Shown here piece after piece: positions 35,385-44,527 of a stretch of 62,969 nucleotides of DNA. Position numbers and translations under genes: made by a program. Source of the stretch: an uncultured Pelagibacteraceae bacterium (GTDB taxonomy: Bacteria; Pseudomonadota; Alphaproteobacteria; Pelagibacterales; Pelagibacteraceae); assembly GCA_902521675.1 (NCBI GenBank), contig CABYSP010000006.1, positions 1 through 62,969 on the forward strand. Direction: 5' to 3'. Below the pieces are notes generated by a model. That model saw only the letters and a list, made by a program, of their open reading frames with translations, searched no databases and was not told where the DNA came from. Each line of letters begins with the position of its first letter. Within the stretch, counting starts at the first letter, position 1.

Positions 35385-36235
35385 TGTTAACAAAGAATTA
35401 TTTAGCTATTTACGCAAAATCTTTTAATTGGGCAGGTTTTTTTTTACCAAAAAAAACCTATCAAAAATGCTCTGCGCTTTATGATTTTTGCAGAGAAGCA
35501 GATAATATTTCTGATGATGAAAATAAGATAGAGGTAAAAAAAGATAATTTTATTCAATTTAAAGATAATTTTATAAATAAAAATTATGATGATCCGGTTA
35601 TTAAAAACATGTGGGATCTTGTTAATGAATTTAATATTTCAACTAAAATTATAAACGATTTATTTGAGGGTATTAATTCTGATATTAAAGAAAATGTTAA
35701 ACTTAACTCAAAAAAAGAATTATTAATATATTCATACAGGGTGGCTGGAACAGTTGGATTAATGATGGCTAAAATATTGAATGTTCAAAAAAAGCAATCT
35801 TTAAAATCAGCTATTGATCTTGGAATTGCTATGCAATTAACAAATATTTCTAGAGATGTTATGGAAGATAAAAAAAATAATAGATTTTATATCAATGAAA
35901 CTTTTGAGGACATAAAGAATACAATCAAGCTTTCAGAACAGTTTTATAAAAACTCATTTTACTCAATTAAAGAAATACCATTAAGTTTCAGATTTTCTAT
36001 TTTAGTTGCACGAAGGGTTTATAGAAAAATAGGATATAAAATTTTAAAAAAACAAAACATAGAAAATTATAAAAAGTCAGGAAAAATTTATGTTTCAAAT
36101 ATTGAAAAAATTATTGAAACTTTTTTATCTATTTTTGACTTAATTAAGTTATCACTTATAAGTAAAAACGATGATAATATTAATCATGATCATAATTTAA
36201 TTTATGAAGAAATAAATTTAAATGAAAGAATTTGA
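35384..36235 (+). CDS. crtB: Phytoene synthase
   Basis: CrtB condenses two GGPP molecules to phytoene. The 283-residue protein has the two aspartate-rich substrate sites. The first is DFCREADNISDD, where the usual second Asp of RADD is Asn. The second is LTNISRDVMEDKKNNRFY, well conserved. ARRVYRKIGYKIL matches the family's C-terminal block. It is linked to crtI by TAATG and to crtY by a 14-base overlap, so all are translated from one message. Confidence 0.92.
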   Translation: MLTKNYLAIYAKSFNWAGFFLPKKTYQKCSALYDFCREADNISDDENKIEVKKDNFIQFKDNFINKNYDDPVIKNMWDLVNEFNISTKIINDLFEGINSDIKENVKLNSKKELLIYSYRVAGTVGLMMAKILNVQKKQSLKSAIDLGIAMQLTNISRDVMEDKKNNRFYINETFEDIKNTIKLSEQFYKNSFYSIKEIPLSFRFSILVARRVYRKIGYKILKKQNIENYKKSGKIYVSNIEKIIETFLSIFDLIKLSLISKNDDNINHDHNLIYEEINLNERI

Positions 36236-37286
36236 TTACATAATTATAGGCGGAGGTTGCGCAGGTCTTTCATTAGCATATGAGCTGGAAGTTTATGATA
36301 AATTAAAAGATAAAACTTTAGCAATTATTGAGCCAAGAGAAGATTATAAAAGAGATAAAACCTGGTCATTTTGGAAGGTTTTTTCCCATAATTTTGATGA
36401 CTGTGTAAAAAAAAGTTGGAATAATTTTACAATAAATACACCCGATAATACAAAATATGTAGATTGCGAAACTACACCATATCAAACAATTGATAGCGGT
36501 ATGTTCTACGAAAAAATACTTTCAAAACTTAAATTAAATAAAAATATTCAGCTTTTTAAAAGTATTGATGAAATAGATAAATCAAATTCAGTAGTATTTA
36601 ATAGTGTACCTAATTTTGAGAATAAACAAAGTGATTTATGGCAACACTTTTGTGGAGTTGAAATAGAAACAAATAAAGACTTTTTTGATGACGAAATATT
36701 TAATTTGATGGACTTTGCTTGTGATCAAAGAAACAAAGTTCATTTTTTTTATACGCTACCATTTACTAAAAGAAATGCATTAGTTGAAACTACTTGGATA
36801 TCTGAACTAAATAATGAGAAACTTAAAGATTATGATGAACAACTTGATGATTATTTGAGCAAACATCTAAATATCAGAAACTGTAAAATTAATTTCAAAG
36901 AAACTGGAGCAATCCCACTTTTTAGACAAAAAATTGTAAGTAAATCAAATGAAATTTATATAGGCTCTGCAGGAGGCATGACTAGATTAAGTACGGGTTA
37001 TACTTTCCTAAATATTCAAGAACAAAGCAGATACATAAGAGAAAACATTGAAAATATTAAAAATGTAAATTTATTTAAAATTAATTCAAAATATGATTTT
37101 TTAGATAAAATCTTATTAAGAGTTCTTAAAAATAATTCCAATGAAATGGGAAATATATTTTTCAAAGTTTTTAATTCAAAACCTAAAACAGCTATAAATT
37201 TTTTATCAAATAAAAGCAGTTTTTTTGAAGATTTAGAAGTAATTCTAAAAATGCCAAAGTGGAAATTTTTAAAAGAACTAATTTAA
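36222..37286 (+). CDS. crtY: Lycopene beta-cyclase, CrtY type
   Basis: CrtY closes both ends of lycopene to beta-carotene. The 354-residue flavoprotein has the dinucleotide motif YIIIGGGCAGLSLAYELE, then REDYKRDKTWSFW, and later IGSAGGMTRLSTGYTFLNIQ, typical of the family. The product is the substrate of Blh, encoded 1 base downstream. It overlaps crtB by 14 bases. Confidence 0.92.
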   Translation: MKEFDYIIIGGGCAGLSLAYELEVYDKLKDKTLAIIEPREDYKRDKTWSFWKVFSHNFDDCVKKSWNNFTINTPDNTKYVDCETTPYQTIDSGMFYEKILSKLKLNKNIQLFKSIDEIDKSNSVVFNSVPNFENKQSDLWQHFCGVEIETNKDFFDDEIFNLMDFACDQRNKVHFFYTLPFTKRNALVETTWISELNNEKLKDYDEQLDDYLSKHLNIRNCKINFKETGAIPLFRQKIVSKSNEIYIGSAGGMTRLSTGYTFLNIQEQSRYIRENIENIKNVNLFKINSKYDFLDKILLRVLKNNSNEMGNIFFKVFNSKPKTAINFLSNKSSFFEDLEVILKMPKWKFLKELI

Positions 37287-37287
37287 G

Positions 37288-38223
37288 ATGATCAATAAAA
37301 TTAAAAAAATAAATCTAAATCATTCATTTATTTTTTTCTTTGTTGTAAACCTTTTTTGTATTTTGCTATTTAAGTTTAATAATTTAAATATTTCATCAAT
37401 TTTATGTTTACTTTTAATTTTAATTATAGGTGTTTCCCATGGGTCTTTAGATCATATAAAAGGAAAAAAACTGCTAAAATTATTTAATATAAAATCAACT
37501 TATATATTCTATATCACATATATTTTAATTGCAGTAATAGTAATACTAACTTGGATAATATTACCATCAATAACTTTAATTGTTTTTTTAATGATTGCCT
37601 CCTATCACTTTGGAAAAGAGGATACACAATTTTTGATTAATGATAGATCTTATTTCACTCAAATACTTTATTTTTTTAAGGGATTTTTAATAATACTTGC
37701 TCCTTTATATTTTCATTTTCAAGAAACAATAGCAATTTTCAAATTATTATTAATCGATAATGAGGCATTTTATTCAAGTTTAAATTTTATTGAGACAAAT
37801 AATTTAATTCAAATAGGAATATTCTGTAGCACCCTGTCTAGTATTTTTCTTTTCTTAAAGAATTTTGAAATAAAAAAATTTGTAGTTTTTTTAGATTATT
37901 TTTCAATTTTAATATTAAACTACTATTTATCCCCACTAGTTGCTTTTACCGCTTATTTCTGTTTTTTACACTCGATTAGGCACTCAATTTCACTAGCTAT
38001 TGATCTTGACTCAAATAGTTTAGTTAATGGATTTAGATTGTTTTTTAAAAAAGCTTTACCATTAACAATTTTGACAGCTATTTTTTCTTTTATTGCTCTA
38101 TATCTTCTAGAAAATTCATACAATTTGGATAGTGCAATTTTAAAAATAATATTTATAGGTTTGGCGTCTTTAACCTTTCCACATATATTGCTGGAATATT
38201 TTTTAGAAAAAAATGAAAAATAA
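37288..38223 (+). CDS. blh: Beta-carotene 15,15'-dioxygenase, Brp/Blh family
   Basis: Blh cleaves beta-carotene into two molecules of retinal, the chromophore of proteorhodopsin. The 311-residue membrane protein has about eight hydrophobic helices. The iron-binding histidines of the family are visible: H51 and H56 in GVSHGSLDH, H107 in ASYHFGKED, H228 and H232 in FLHSIRHSISLA. No rhodopsin gene is in the window, so the opsin must lie elsewhere. The gene overlaps ispH by 11 bases, tying retinal formation to isoprenoid supply. Confidence 0.92.
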   Translation: MINKIKKINLNHSFIFFFVVNLFCILLFKFNNLNISSILCLLLILIIGVSHGSLDHIKGKKLLKLFNIKSTYIFYITYILIAVIVILTWIILPSITLIVFLMIASYHFGKEDTQFLINDRSYFTQILYFFKGFLIILAPLYFHFQETIAIFKLLLIDNEAFYSSLNFIETNNLIQIGIFCSTLSSIFLFLKNFEIKKFVVFLDYFSILILNYYLSPLVAFTAYFCFLHSIRHSISLAIDLDSNSLVNGFRLFFKKALPLTILTAIFSFIALYLLENSYNLDSAILKIIFIGLASLTFPHILLEYFLEKNEK

Positions 38224-39157
38224 AAAATTAAAAATATTATTATCTGCACCTCGTGGATTTTGTGCTGGGGTAGAAAGAGCAATTGAAATAGTTGAAAAAT
38301 CTATAAAAAAATTTGGAGCGCCAGTTTATGTACGTCATGAAATAGTACATAACAAGTATGTCGTAGATGATTTAAAAAATAAAGGGGCAATATTTGTTGA
38401 AGAGCTGGAGGAGATAAAGGATAAATCAAGACCAGTAATTTTTTCAGCACATGGTGTTCCAAAAAAAATACCAGAAGATGCAAAAGATTATAAAATGACT
38501 TATGTTGATGCCACATGTCCACTTGTTTCTAAAGTTCATAGAGAAGCGGAAAATCTTAATAAAGCTGGTTACCACATAATTTTAATTGGTCATGAAAATC
38601 ATCCTGAAGTAATTGGTACTATGGGTCAATTAAATAGAGGTTCTATAGATCTAATCCAAAATGAAGAAGATGCTTCAAACTATCAAAATAAACTAGATAA
38701 AAAATTAGCATATATTACTCAGACTACTTTGTCAGTTGATGATACAAAAGAAATAATCAAAATTTTAAAAACCAATTTTCCTAATATAAAAGAACCAACG
38801 AAAGAAGATATTTGTTATGCAACTACCAACCGTCAAATGGCAGTAAAAAATATTGCAAAAAATTGTGATATGTTTTTTGTTATTGGAAGCAGAAACTCTT
38901 CAAATTCTGTTAGACTAGTTGAAGTGGCAAAAAAATCAGGCTGTGAAAATTCACAACTTATTCATTCAGAAAGCTCAATACCGTTTGATCAAATAGAAAA
39001 TTGCAATACTATAGGTATATCTTCAGGAGCATCTGCGCCAGAAATATTGGTTGAAAATTTTATTAATGATTTAAAAAATAAATTTTCTATAAGTATCGAT
39101 GAAGTTGAAATAATTAAAGAAGATGTAATATTTAAAGCTCCGAAAAAATTAAATTAA
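38213..39157 (+). CDS. ispH: 4-hydroxy-3-methylbut-2-enyl diphosphate reductase
   Basis: IspH is the last enzyme of the MEP pathway, giving IPP and DMAPP. The 314-residue protein has the three cluster cysteines C17 (PRGFCAGVERAIE), C102 (DATCPLVSKVHRE) and C201 (EDICYATTNRQ), and the substrate-binding GHENHPEVIGT. It overlaps blh by 11 bases and lies 2 bases before thrB. ispH-thrB-rnhA is a conserved trio in Alphaproteobacteria. Confidence 0.96.
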   Translation: MKNKKLKILLSAPRGFCAGVERAIEIVEKSIKKFGAPVYVRHEIVHNKYVVDDLKNKGAIFVEELEEIKDKSRPVIFSAHGVPKKIPEDAKDYKMTYVDATCPLVSKVHREAENLNKAGYHIILIGHENHPEVIGTMGQLNRGSIDLIQNEEDASNYQNKLDKKLAYITQTTLSVDDTKEIIKILKTNFPNIKEPTKEDICYATTNRQMAVKNIAKNCDMFFVIGSRNSSNSVRLVEVAKKSGCENSQLIHSESSIPFDQIENCNTIGISSGASAPEILVENFINDLKNKFSISIDEVEIIKEDVIFKAPKKLN

Positions 39158-39159
39158 AA

Positions 39160-40125
39160 ATGGCTGTCTATACAAAAATAAATCAAAAAGAAATTAATAT
39201 TATTAATAAAAATTTTAATATTAATAAAGTAATAAGTTTTAAAGGTATCAAGCAAGGAATAGAAAACACAAACTATCTTCTTAAATCAAAAAAGAAAAAA
39301 TACATTTTGACAATATTTGAAAAAAGGGTTTTACAAAAAGAAATACCTTTTTTTATGAAATTGATGGATAATTTAAATACTTCAAAAATAAACTGTCCCA
39401 AGCCACTGAAAACTAAAGAAAACAAATATCTTATAAAATTAAAAAATAAAACTGCATGTATTGTATCATTCTTGGAAGGTAAGGATAAAAAAATATTAAA
39501 TATAAATGATTGTTATGCAATTGGTAAGACAATTGCTCGAATACATTTGGTCACAAATAAAATGAAACTTAATAGAAAAAATTCGATGAATATTAGGAAT
39601 TTAAAACCTTTGTTGGAAAGTATTAAATTTAAATCAAAAAAGTTTTCAAATTTAAAATTATTCTTAAGCAATAACCTAAAAGATATTAATAAAAATTGGC
39701 CTAAACAATTGCCCAAAGGTATTATCCATGGTGACTTATTTATAGATAATATCTTCTTCAAAAAAAATAAACTTTCTGGAATTATTGATTTCTACTTTGC
39801 TGCTAATGATTATTTTATGTATGAAATTGCTATATGCATCAATGCTCTTTGTTTTGATCATAAAAATAGAAAATTCCAATTAAATAACAAAAAAATTAAA
39901 AATTTAATCAAAGGGTATGAAAGTGTTAAAAAAATTTCAATGAAAGAAAAAAAATCTATAAATATTTTGTGTAGAGGTGCAGCATTAAGATATTTATTAA
40001 CAAGATTGTATGACTACTCAAATACACCAAAAACAGCATTAATAAATATTAAAGATCCTAATGAATATTATCAAAAATTACTTTCTCACAATAATTTAAG
40101 TTCATTTAAAGATTATTTAAATTAA
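39160..40125 (+). CDS. thrB: Homoserine kinase, phosphotransferase (ThrB2) type
   Basis: This 321-residue protein has the aminoglycoside-phosphotransferase-like fold used by alphaproteobacterial homoserine kinases. The catalytic loop is IIHGDLFIDNIFF and the metal site is SGIIDFYFAANDY. GIKQGIENTNYLL near the N-terminus also matches. It makes O-phosphohomoserine, the substrate of threonine synthase; thrC is encoded 0.9 kb away on the other strand. It overlaps rnhA by one base (TAATG). Confidence 0.92.
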   Translation: MAVYTKINQKEINIINKNFNINKVISFKGIKQGIENTNYLLKSKKKKYILTIFEKRVLQKEIPFFMKLMDNLNTSKINCPKPLKTKENKYLIKLKNKTACIVSFLEGKDKKILNINDCYAIGKTIARIHLVTNKMKLNRKNSMNIRNLKPLLESIKFKSKKFSNLKLFLSNNLKDINKNWPKQLPKGIIHGDLFIDNIFFKKNKLSGIIDFYFAANDYFMYEIAICINALCFDHKNRKFQLNNKKIKNLIKGYESVKKISMKEKKSINILCRGAALRYLLTRLYDYSNTPKTALINIKDPNEYYQKLLSHNNLSSFKDYLN

Positions 40126-40550
40126 TGATTACAATTTATACAGACGGTTCTTGTTTAACAAATCCAGGTAATGGTGGATGGGCTGCAATTATAAATGATG
40201 GAAAAGAAATAAAAAAAATTAGTGGTAACGAAAAAAATACAACAAATAATAGAATGGAGTTGTTAGCCCCAATTAATGCATTGAAAGATTTGAAGCCTGG
40301 TGTTGAAATAAAAATATATACTGATTCTCAATATGTAAAAAATGGAATAACTGAATGGATTAATACTTGGTTAGCTAATAATTGGAAAACCTCAAAAAAA
40401 GAAGATGTTAAAAATAAAGATTTATGGATTGATCTCTATAATTTAAATCAATCGCTTAATATTCAATGGAATTGGGTTAAAGCTCATGATGGAAACCCTT
40501 TAAATGAAGAGGTGGACTTACTAGCGAAAAAAGCAGCAAATTTAGATTAA
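40125..40550 (+). CDS. rnhA: Ribonuclease HI
   Basis: RNase HI cuts the RNA strand of RNA-DNA hybrids. The 141-residue protein keeps the catalytic acids in IYTDGSCLTNPGNGGW, NNRMELLAPINALKD and IYTDSQYVKNGI, plus the late aspartate in EEVDLLAKKA. It closes the ispH-thrB-rnhA set and overlaps the opposing peroxiredoxin gene by 9 bases at its 3' end. Confidence 0.96.
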   Translation: MITIYTDGSCLTNPGNGGWAAIINDGKEIKKISGNEKNTTNNRMELLAPINALKDLKPGVEIKIYTDSQYVKNGITEWINTWLANNWKTSKKEDVKNKDLWIDLYNLNQSLNIQWNWVKAHDGNPLNEEVDLLAKKAANLD

Positions 40551-41030
40551 TTTTAAAAAATTTTGAGCTGCTGAAATTTCACAAGTGGCAGTATCTTCTT
40601 CTGCTTGTATTTTCTTTACAACATTGTCGTCAATTAACATTGTATATCTTGAAGACCTCATTCCCTGACCCCGATCGTGTCTATCTATTTCTGCTCCAAT
40701 TGATTTAGTAAATTCACAATATGGGTCTGCAGCCATAAATATTTTATCTTCAACTTTTTGACTATCACCCCAGGCTTTCATCACATTTGGATCATTAACT
40801 GAAACACAAATAATTTTTGTAACCCCTTTATTCTTTGCTTCCTCGTAATTATTAACATACCCTGGGAGATGTTTTGCAGAACAAACTTTTGTAAATGCTC
40901 CAGGAACACCAATCACAATTGTTTTATGATTTTTAAAAACTTCTGCTGTAGTTATTTTTTTTGCCGCTCCACTTGAATCTAAATAATAAAATTCTGAATT
41001 TGGAAGTTGTTCCCCCTCTTTAATTTTCAT
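40542..41030 (-). CDS. Peroxiredoxin, Prx5/hybrid type
   Basis: This 162-residue thiol peroxidase reduces H2O2 and alkyl hydroperoxides. The active-site pattern P43-x3-T47-x2-C50 (GVPGAFTKVCSAKHLPGYV) marks the Prx5 group; Lys48 stands where Pro is common. A second cysteine near the C-terminus (TATCEIS) may resolve the sulfenic acid. It lies 4 bases over the thrC 3' end, at the downstream end of the thrC-SURF1-cox gene string. Confidence 0.92.
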   Translation of the reverse strand: MKIKEGEQLPNSEFYYLDSSGAAKKITTAEVFKNHKTIVIGVPGAFTKVCSAKHLPGYVNNYEEAKNKGVTKIICVSVNDPNVMKAWGDSQKVEDKIFMAADPYCEFTKSIGAEIDRHDRGQGMRSSRYTMLIDDNVVKKIQAEEDTATCEISAAQNFLKLI

Positions 41031-42409
41031 TTTATTTTACCTTTAATATAGTTTTTAATATTTTCTAAATTATTTTCAACAATATCATATTCTTCTTTTT
41101 TATTCAAAATAAACTCAAGTTTTTTTGGTAAATCAGATTTAAAATTTATAGCTTTAAAAACAGCATCAGGAAATTTACATGGATGTGCAGTTGCTAGTAC
41201 AATATTATTTCCTTTTAAGTTATGTTTTTCGAAAGCACCATATCCAATTGCTGTGTGTGGATCTAAAACTACAGAATATTTTTCATACACCTTTTTAATA
41301 ACCTCCAAAGTCTCATTCTCACTCAGACTAGCGGATAAAAAATTTTCTCTAATTTTATTTAATTTATCATCACCAATTAAATATTTTCCGTTCTCTTTAA
41401 TATTTTTCATATCTAATGAAGTCTGTTTATCATCCTCATTATTAAGATCGAATATAAGTCTCTCGAAATTACTAGCTATTTGAATATCCATACTGGGAGA
41501 AATAGTTTCTGAAACCTTTTCTGCTTCATAACTACCTTTTGATATTGCTCTATGTAAAATGTCGTTTTGATTAGTTGCAACAATTAATTTATTAATAGGC
41601 AAGCCCATTTTTTTGGCTAAATATCCAGCATAAACATCCCCAAAATTTCCTGTTGGTACTGAAAAATTTGTTGGTTCACCTGTATTTTCAACCAATAAAT
41701 AACTATAAAAATAATAAACGCTTTGAGCAATAATCCTCGCCCAATTAATAGAGTTTACCCCTGACATTTTGATATCATTTGAAAACTGCTTATCTGCAAA
41801 CATAGATTTAACTAGGTTTTGGCAATCATCAAAATTTCCTTTTATAGCTATATTAAATACATTTTCATGTTTACCAGTTGTCATTAATTTTCTTTGTACT
41901 GGTGAAATACGATTATCTGGATGAAGCACAAAAATATTAACATTTTTTTTTCCTTTAATTGCATCAATTGCTGCAGCACCAGTGTCTCCAGATGTAGCAA
42001 CAACAATATTAATTTTTTGATTTTCATTGTTTAGGTAATATTCGTAAAAGTTACCTAAAAGTTGCATAGCAACATCTTTAAAAGCTAAAGTAGGACCATG
42101 AAATAATTCTAATATTGTTTTGTCTCCAATCTTAATGAAATCTACAACATTGTCTTTTCTAAATGTGGAGTAAGATTTATCAATAATTTTACTCATTTCA
42201 GTTTCAGGCATAAAACTACCAATAAATGGATAAACAATTTTTTTAGCTAACTCTGAATAACTAAGTTTTTTTAAATCTCTGATTTCATTTTCATTATATT
42301 TCACTACTGTTTCTGGAATAAATAAGCCGCCATCATCAGCAAGACCTTTAATGAAAACGTCTTTAAATTCAAAGGTTTTTGATGTGTCTCTTGTACTTAC
42401 GTATCTCAT
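41027..42409 (-). CDS. thrC: Threonine synthase
   Basis: ThrC turns O-phosphohomoserine into threonine with PLP. The 460-residue protein is of the long, proteobacterial type. It begins MRYVSTRDTSKTFEFKD, holds the PLP lysine in FHGPTLAFKDVAMQLL, and has the cofactor-phosphate region ATSGDTGAAAIDA. It starts directly after the SURF1 stop and overlaps the peroxiredoxin gene by 4 bases. Its pathway partner thrB faces it from the other strand. Confidence 0.96.
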   Translation of the reverse strand: MRYVSTRDTSKTFEFKDVFIKGLADDGGLFIPETVVKYNENEIRDLKKLSYSELAKKIVYPFIGSFMPETEMSKIIDKSYSTFRKDNVVDFIKIGDKTILELFHGPTLAFKDVAMQLLGNFYEYYLNNENQKINIVVATSGDTGAAAIDAIKGKKNVNIFVLHPDNRISPVQRKLMTTGKHENVFNIAIKGNFDDCQNLVKSMFADKQFSNDIKMSGVNSINWARIIAQSVYYFYSYLLVENTGEPTNFSVPTGNFGDVYAGYLAKKMGLPINKLIVATNQNDILHRAISKGSYEAEKVSETISPSMDIQIASNFERLIFDLNNEDDKQTSLDMKNIKENGKYLIGDDKLNKIRENFLSASLSENETLEVIKKVYEKYSVVLDPHTAIGYGAFEKHNLKGNNIVLATAHPCKFPDAVFKAINFKSDLPKKLEFILNKKEEYDIVENNLENIKNYIKGKIK

Positions 42410-43063
42410 TTAATAATTTTTTTTCCTAAAATATAAATATATTAAAAGAATTGAAATCGCCATAGAAAACCAAGTAATTGCATACTTCTTATGATTATTT
42501 GAAATTTTAGCAGTAATCACTCTTGGTTTTGGAATTTTATAATCACCATTTAAATAAATGACATACTCTGAAAAATTTCTTCCAGTAAATTTTAAAATAT
42601 CTTCTCTATCCAATGTAAACCAATAATTTTTTTCAATATCATTTTCAGGCTTGAATGTACTTGGTTTGGTTTGTAGCATAAGGGTGCCAACTATTTGATT
42701 TTGATCAAATAAATTTATTTCATATAGGTCTTTTTTTTCAAAAGGTATCCATCCCCTATTCACTAAGTAATTTTCATCACCAATTTTTATTGGATTAATT
42801 ACCTCAAATCCAGGTTTCCCTGAATCATTTAAATTGTACAAGTAAATTTGTTTGTCAAAATCAATATCTCCACTTGTCTTTATTCTAAGATAGTTTTTTT
42901 TTTCACTTTTAGATAATTCTACTGGATCGTTTTTTAAAGAATTTTCTATTTGCTCAATTAATTCTAATTTCCAATTTAGTCTATAAATTTGCCAAAACCC
43001 TAGGAAGAAAAGAGTTAAAATAATAAAATAAACAAATACTGAAAATAGAAATTTATTCTTCAA
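42410..43063 (-). CDS. SURF1-family cytochrome oxidase assembly factor
   Basis: This 217-residue protein has the SURF1 two-helix layout, with one membrane helix at each end (FLFSVFVYFIILTLFFLGFW and KYAITWFSMAISILLIYLYF). A periplasmic domain lies between, with NPIKIGDENYLVNRGWIPF. Bacterial SURF1 helps insert heme a into subunit I. The start is TTG at 43063; no closer ATG keeps the first helix. It is followed with no gap by thrC. Confidence 0.9.
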   Translation of the reverse strand: MKNKFLFSVFVYFIILTLFFLGFWQIYRLNWKLELIEQIENSLKNDPVELSKSEKKNYLRIKTSGDIDFDKQIYLYNLNDSGKPGFEVINPIKIGDENYLVNRGWIPFEKKDLYEINLFDQNQIVGTLMLQTKPSTFKPENDIEKNYWFTLDREDILKFTGRNFSEYVIYLNGDYKIPKPRVITAKISNNHKKYAITWFSMAISILLIYLYFRKKNY

Positions 43064-43072
43064 GGATAAATA

Positions 43073-43861
43073 TTAACTTCCCCAAATATATATTGCAGCA
43101 AATAAGAAGAGCCACACTACGTCAACAAAATGCCAGTACCAAGCAGCTGCTTCAAAACCAAAATGATGATCTTTTGTGAAATGACCAAGCCTTCCTCTCC
43201 ACAAACATACCGCCAAAAAAATTGTTCCAATAATCACGTGAAAACCGTGAAAACCTGTTGCCATATAAAATACTGCTCCATAAATATGGCCCGAGTAAGT
43301 AAAAGTAGCATGATGATATTCATATGCTTGTAATAACGTAAAAAAGAAACCTAGTATTACTGTTAAAGTTAACCCTTGTATAAATCCTTTTCTATCATCC
43401 TCCAATAAAGAATGATGAGCCCAGGTCACAGTTGTTCCTGATAATAATAAAACTAAAGTATTTATCAAAGGAATATCCCAAGGATCAAATGTTTCAATAT
43501 CTTTTGGTGGCCATACATTTCCAACAAATTCATTTGGAAACAAGCTTATGTCAAAGTAAGCCCAGAACCATGCAACGAAGAACATCACCTCTGAAGCAAT
43601 AAATAAAGTCATTCCATATCTATGATGAATTTGAACAACAGGAGTATGATGACCTTGATGTTCAGCTTCAATTACTACATCTCTAAACCACATATATGCA
43701 CCATAAATCAACAAAGCTAAACCAAGATACATTCCCCATGAAATACCGTTATGCATATAAAAAATTGCACCTATAGCTAATACTAAACATGCAAAAGATG
43801 TATAGATTGGCCAGGGACTTGGATCAACTAAGTGGTAATCGTGTTTTTTTTCTGCTGACAT
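43073..43861 (-). CDS. coxC: Cytochrome c oxidase subunit III
   Basis: Subunit III of the aa3-type oxidase has seven membrane helices. The 262-residue protein begins with YHLVDPSPWPIYTSFACLVL. Other landmarks are the conserved EVMFFVAWFWAYF helix, GTTVTWAHHSLLE, and the C-terminal WYWHFVDVVWLFLFAAIYIW. It follows ctaG by 10 bases in the order coxB-coxA-ctaB-small protein-ctaG-coxC-SURF1. Confidence 0.97.
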   Translation of the reverse strand: MSAEKKHDYHLVDPSPWPIYTSFACLVLAIGAIFYMHNGISWGMYLGLALLIYGAYMWFRDVVIEAEHQGHHTPVVQIHHRYGMTLFIASEVMFFVAWFWAYFDISLFPNEFVGNVWPPKDIETFDPWDIPLINTLVLLLSGTTVTWAHHSLLEDDRKGFIQGLTLTVILGFFFTLLQAYEYHHATFTYSGHIYGAVFYMATGFHGFHVIIGTIFLAVCLWRGRLGHFTKDHHFGFEAAAWYWHFVDVVWLFLFAAIYIWGS

Positions 43862-43871
43862 TTTTTCGTGA

Positions 43872-44405
43872 TTATGATTGTTTATAGTAATCTGTCGAGA
43901 AAAAAGTATACGACATAGTTACATCTTGTAGATTTTTTGTAGTTGGATCGTTCACAAGGTCAGGGTCTAAATAGAAAGTCATTACGTAAGTTGCCTTCTC
44001 TCCTGCCTTCAGCTCTTGTTTTTCAAAACAAAAACATCCTAATTTACTGTAATATTTGCCAAAACTTGCTGGGGAAACATTAAAACTAGCTACACCATGA
44101 GTTGTTTCGTTTCCTAAATTCTCAACTTCAAATTCAATTCTGTTGACCTGACCAACTTTCACGTCAATAACGTTTGATTTTGCTTTGAAATTCCAATCAA
44201 GATTATTCACATTTGTATCAAACCTCACACTTACAACCTTATCTAAAACTATTTTTGGAGCTTCATTTGAAACCTGGGTTGTTCCTCCAAAACCGGTAAC
44301 TCTACAGAACAAATCATACAAAGGCACTGCTGCAAAAGACAATCCTAACATAAGGATAAAAATCCCAGCTAAAAGTAAAGGAGTTAATGTTTTGCCTTTA
44401 ATCAT
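43872..44405 (-). CDS. ctaG: Cytochrome c oxidase copper-assembly protein CtaG/Cox11
   Basis: CtaG delivers copper to the CuB site of subunit I. The 177-residue protein has one N-terminal membrane helix (PLLLAGIFILMLGLSFAAVP). The periplasmic domain begins with PLYDLFCRVTGFGG and carries the copper-binding CFCFEKQ motif. It starts in an ATGA overlap with the 41-residue gene upstream. Confidence 0.95.
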   Translation of the reverse strand: MIKGKTLTPLLLAGIFILMLGLSFAAVPLYDLFCRVTGFGGTTQVSNEAPKIVLDKVVSVRFDTNVNNLDWNFKAKSNVIDVKVGQVNRIEFEVENLGNETTHGVASFNVSPASFGKYYSKLGCFCFEKQELKAGEKATYVMTFYLDPDLVNDPTTKNLQDVTMSYTFFSTDYYKQS

Positions 44406-44527
44406 ATCTGTCTATCAAATACTCCAACGTTGTATAAAGTAAAAATAAATAAAAATACCATAAATGCTAAAATTGCTATAGCAGTTATTATATTTTTTTT
44501 CTTTGTTTTTTTGTCAGGTGTTATCAT
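44402..44527 (-). CDS. Small single-helix membrane protein of the cox operon (CoxF-like position)
   Basis: A 41-residue frame lies exactly between ctaB and ctaG, with ATGA overlaps at both ends, so it is almost surely translated. The product has a lysine-rich N-terminus (MITPDKKTKKK), one hydrophobic helix of about 20 residues (TAIAILAFMVFLFIFTLY) and a short tail. Rhizobial and related cox operons carry a tiny gene (coxF) in the same place. Its function is unknown; a role in oxidase assembly is inferred from position. Confidence 0.7.
   Translation of the reverse strand: MITPDKKTKKKNIITAIAILAFMVFLFIFTLYNVGVFDRQI

Noticed and set aside
33924..38223. crt-blh genes as a recent foreign island
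   Set aside because: Base composition, lysine/asparagine-rich coding style and overlap with ispH are like the neighbours; no integrase, tRNA or repeat flanks the set.
37953..38282. 109-codon minus-strand frame over the blh/ispH junction
   Set aside because: Both plus-strand genes are strongly conserved with motifs here; the antisense frame shows no recognisable domain and no start signal.
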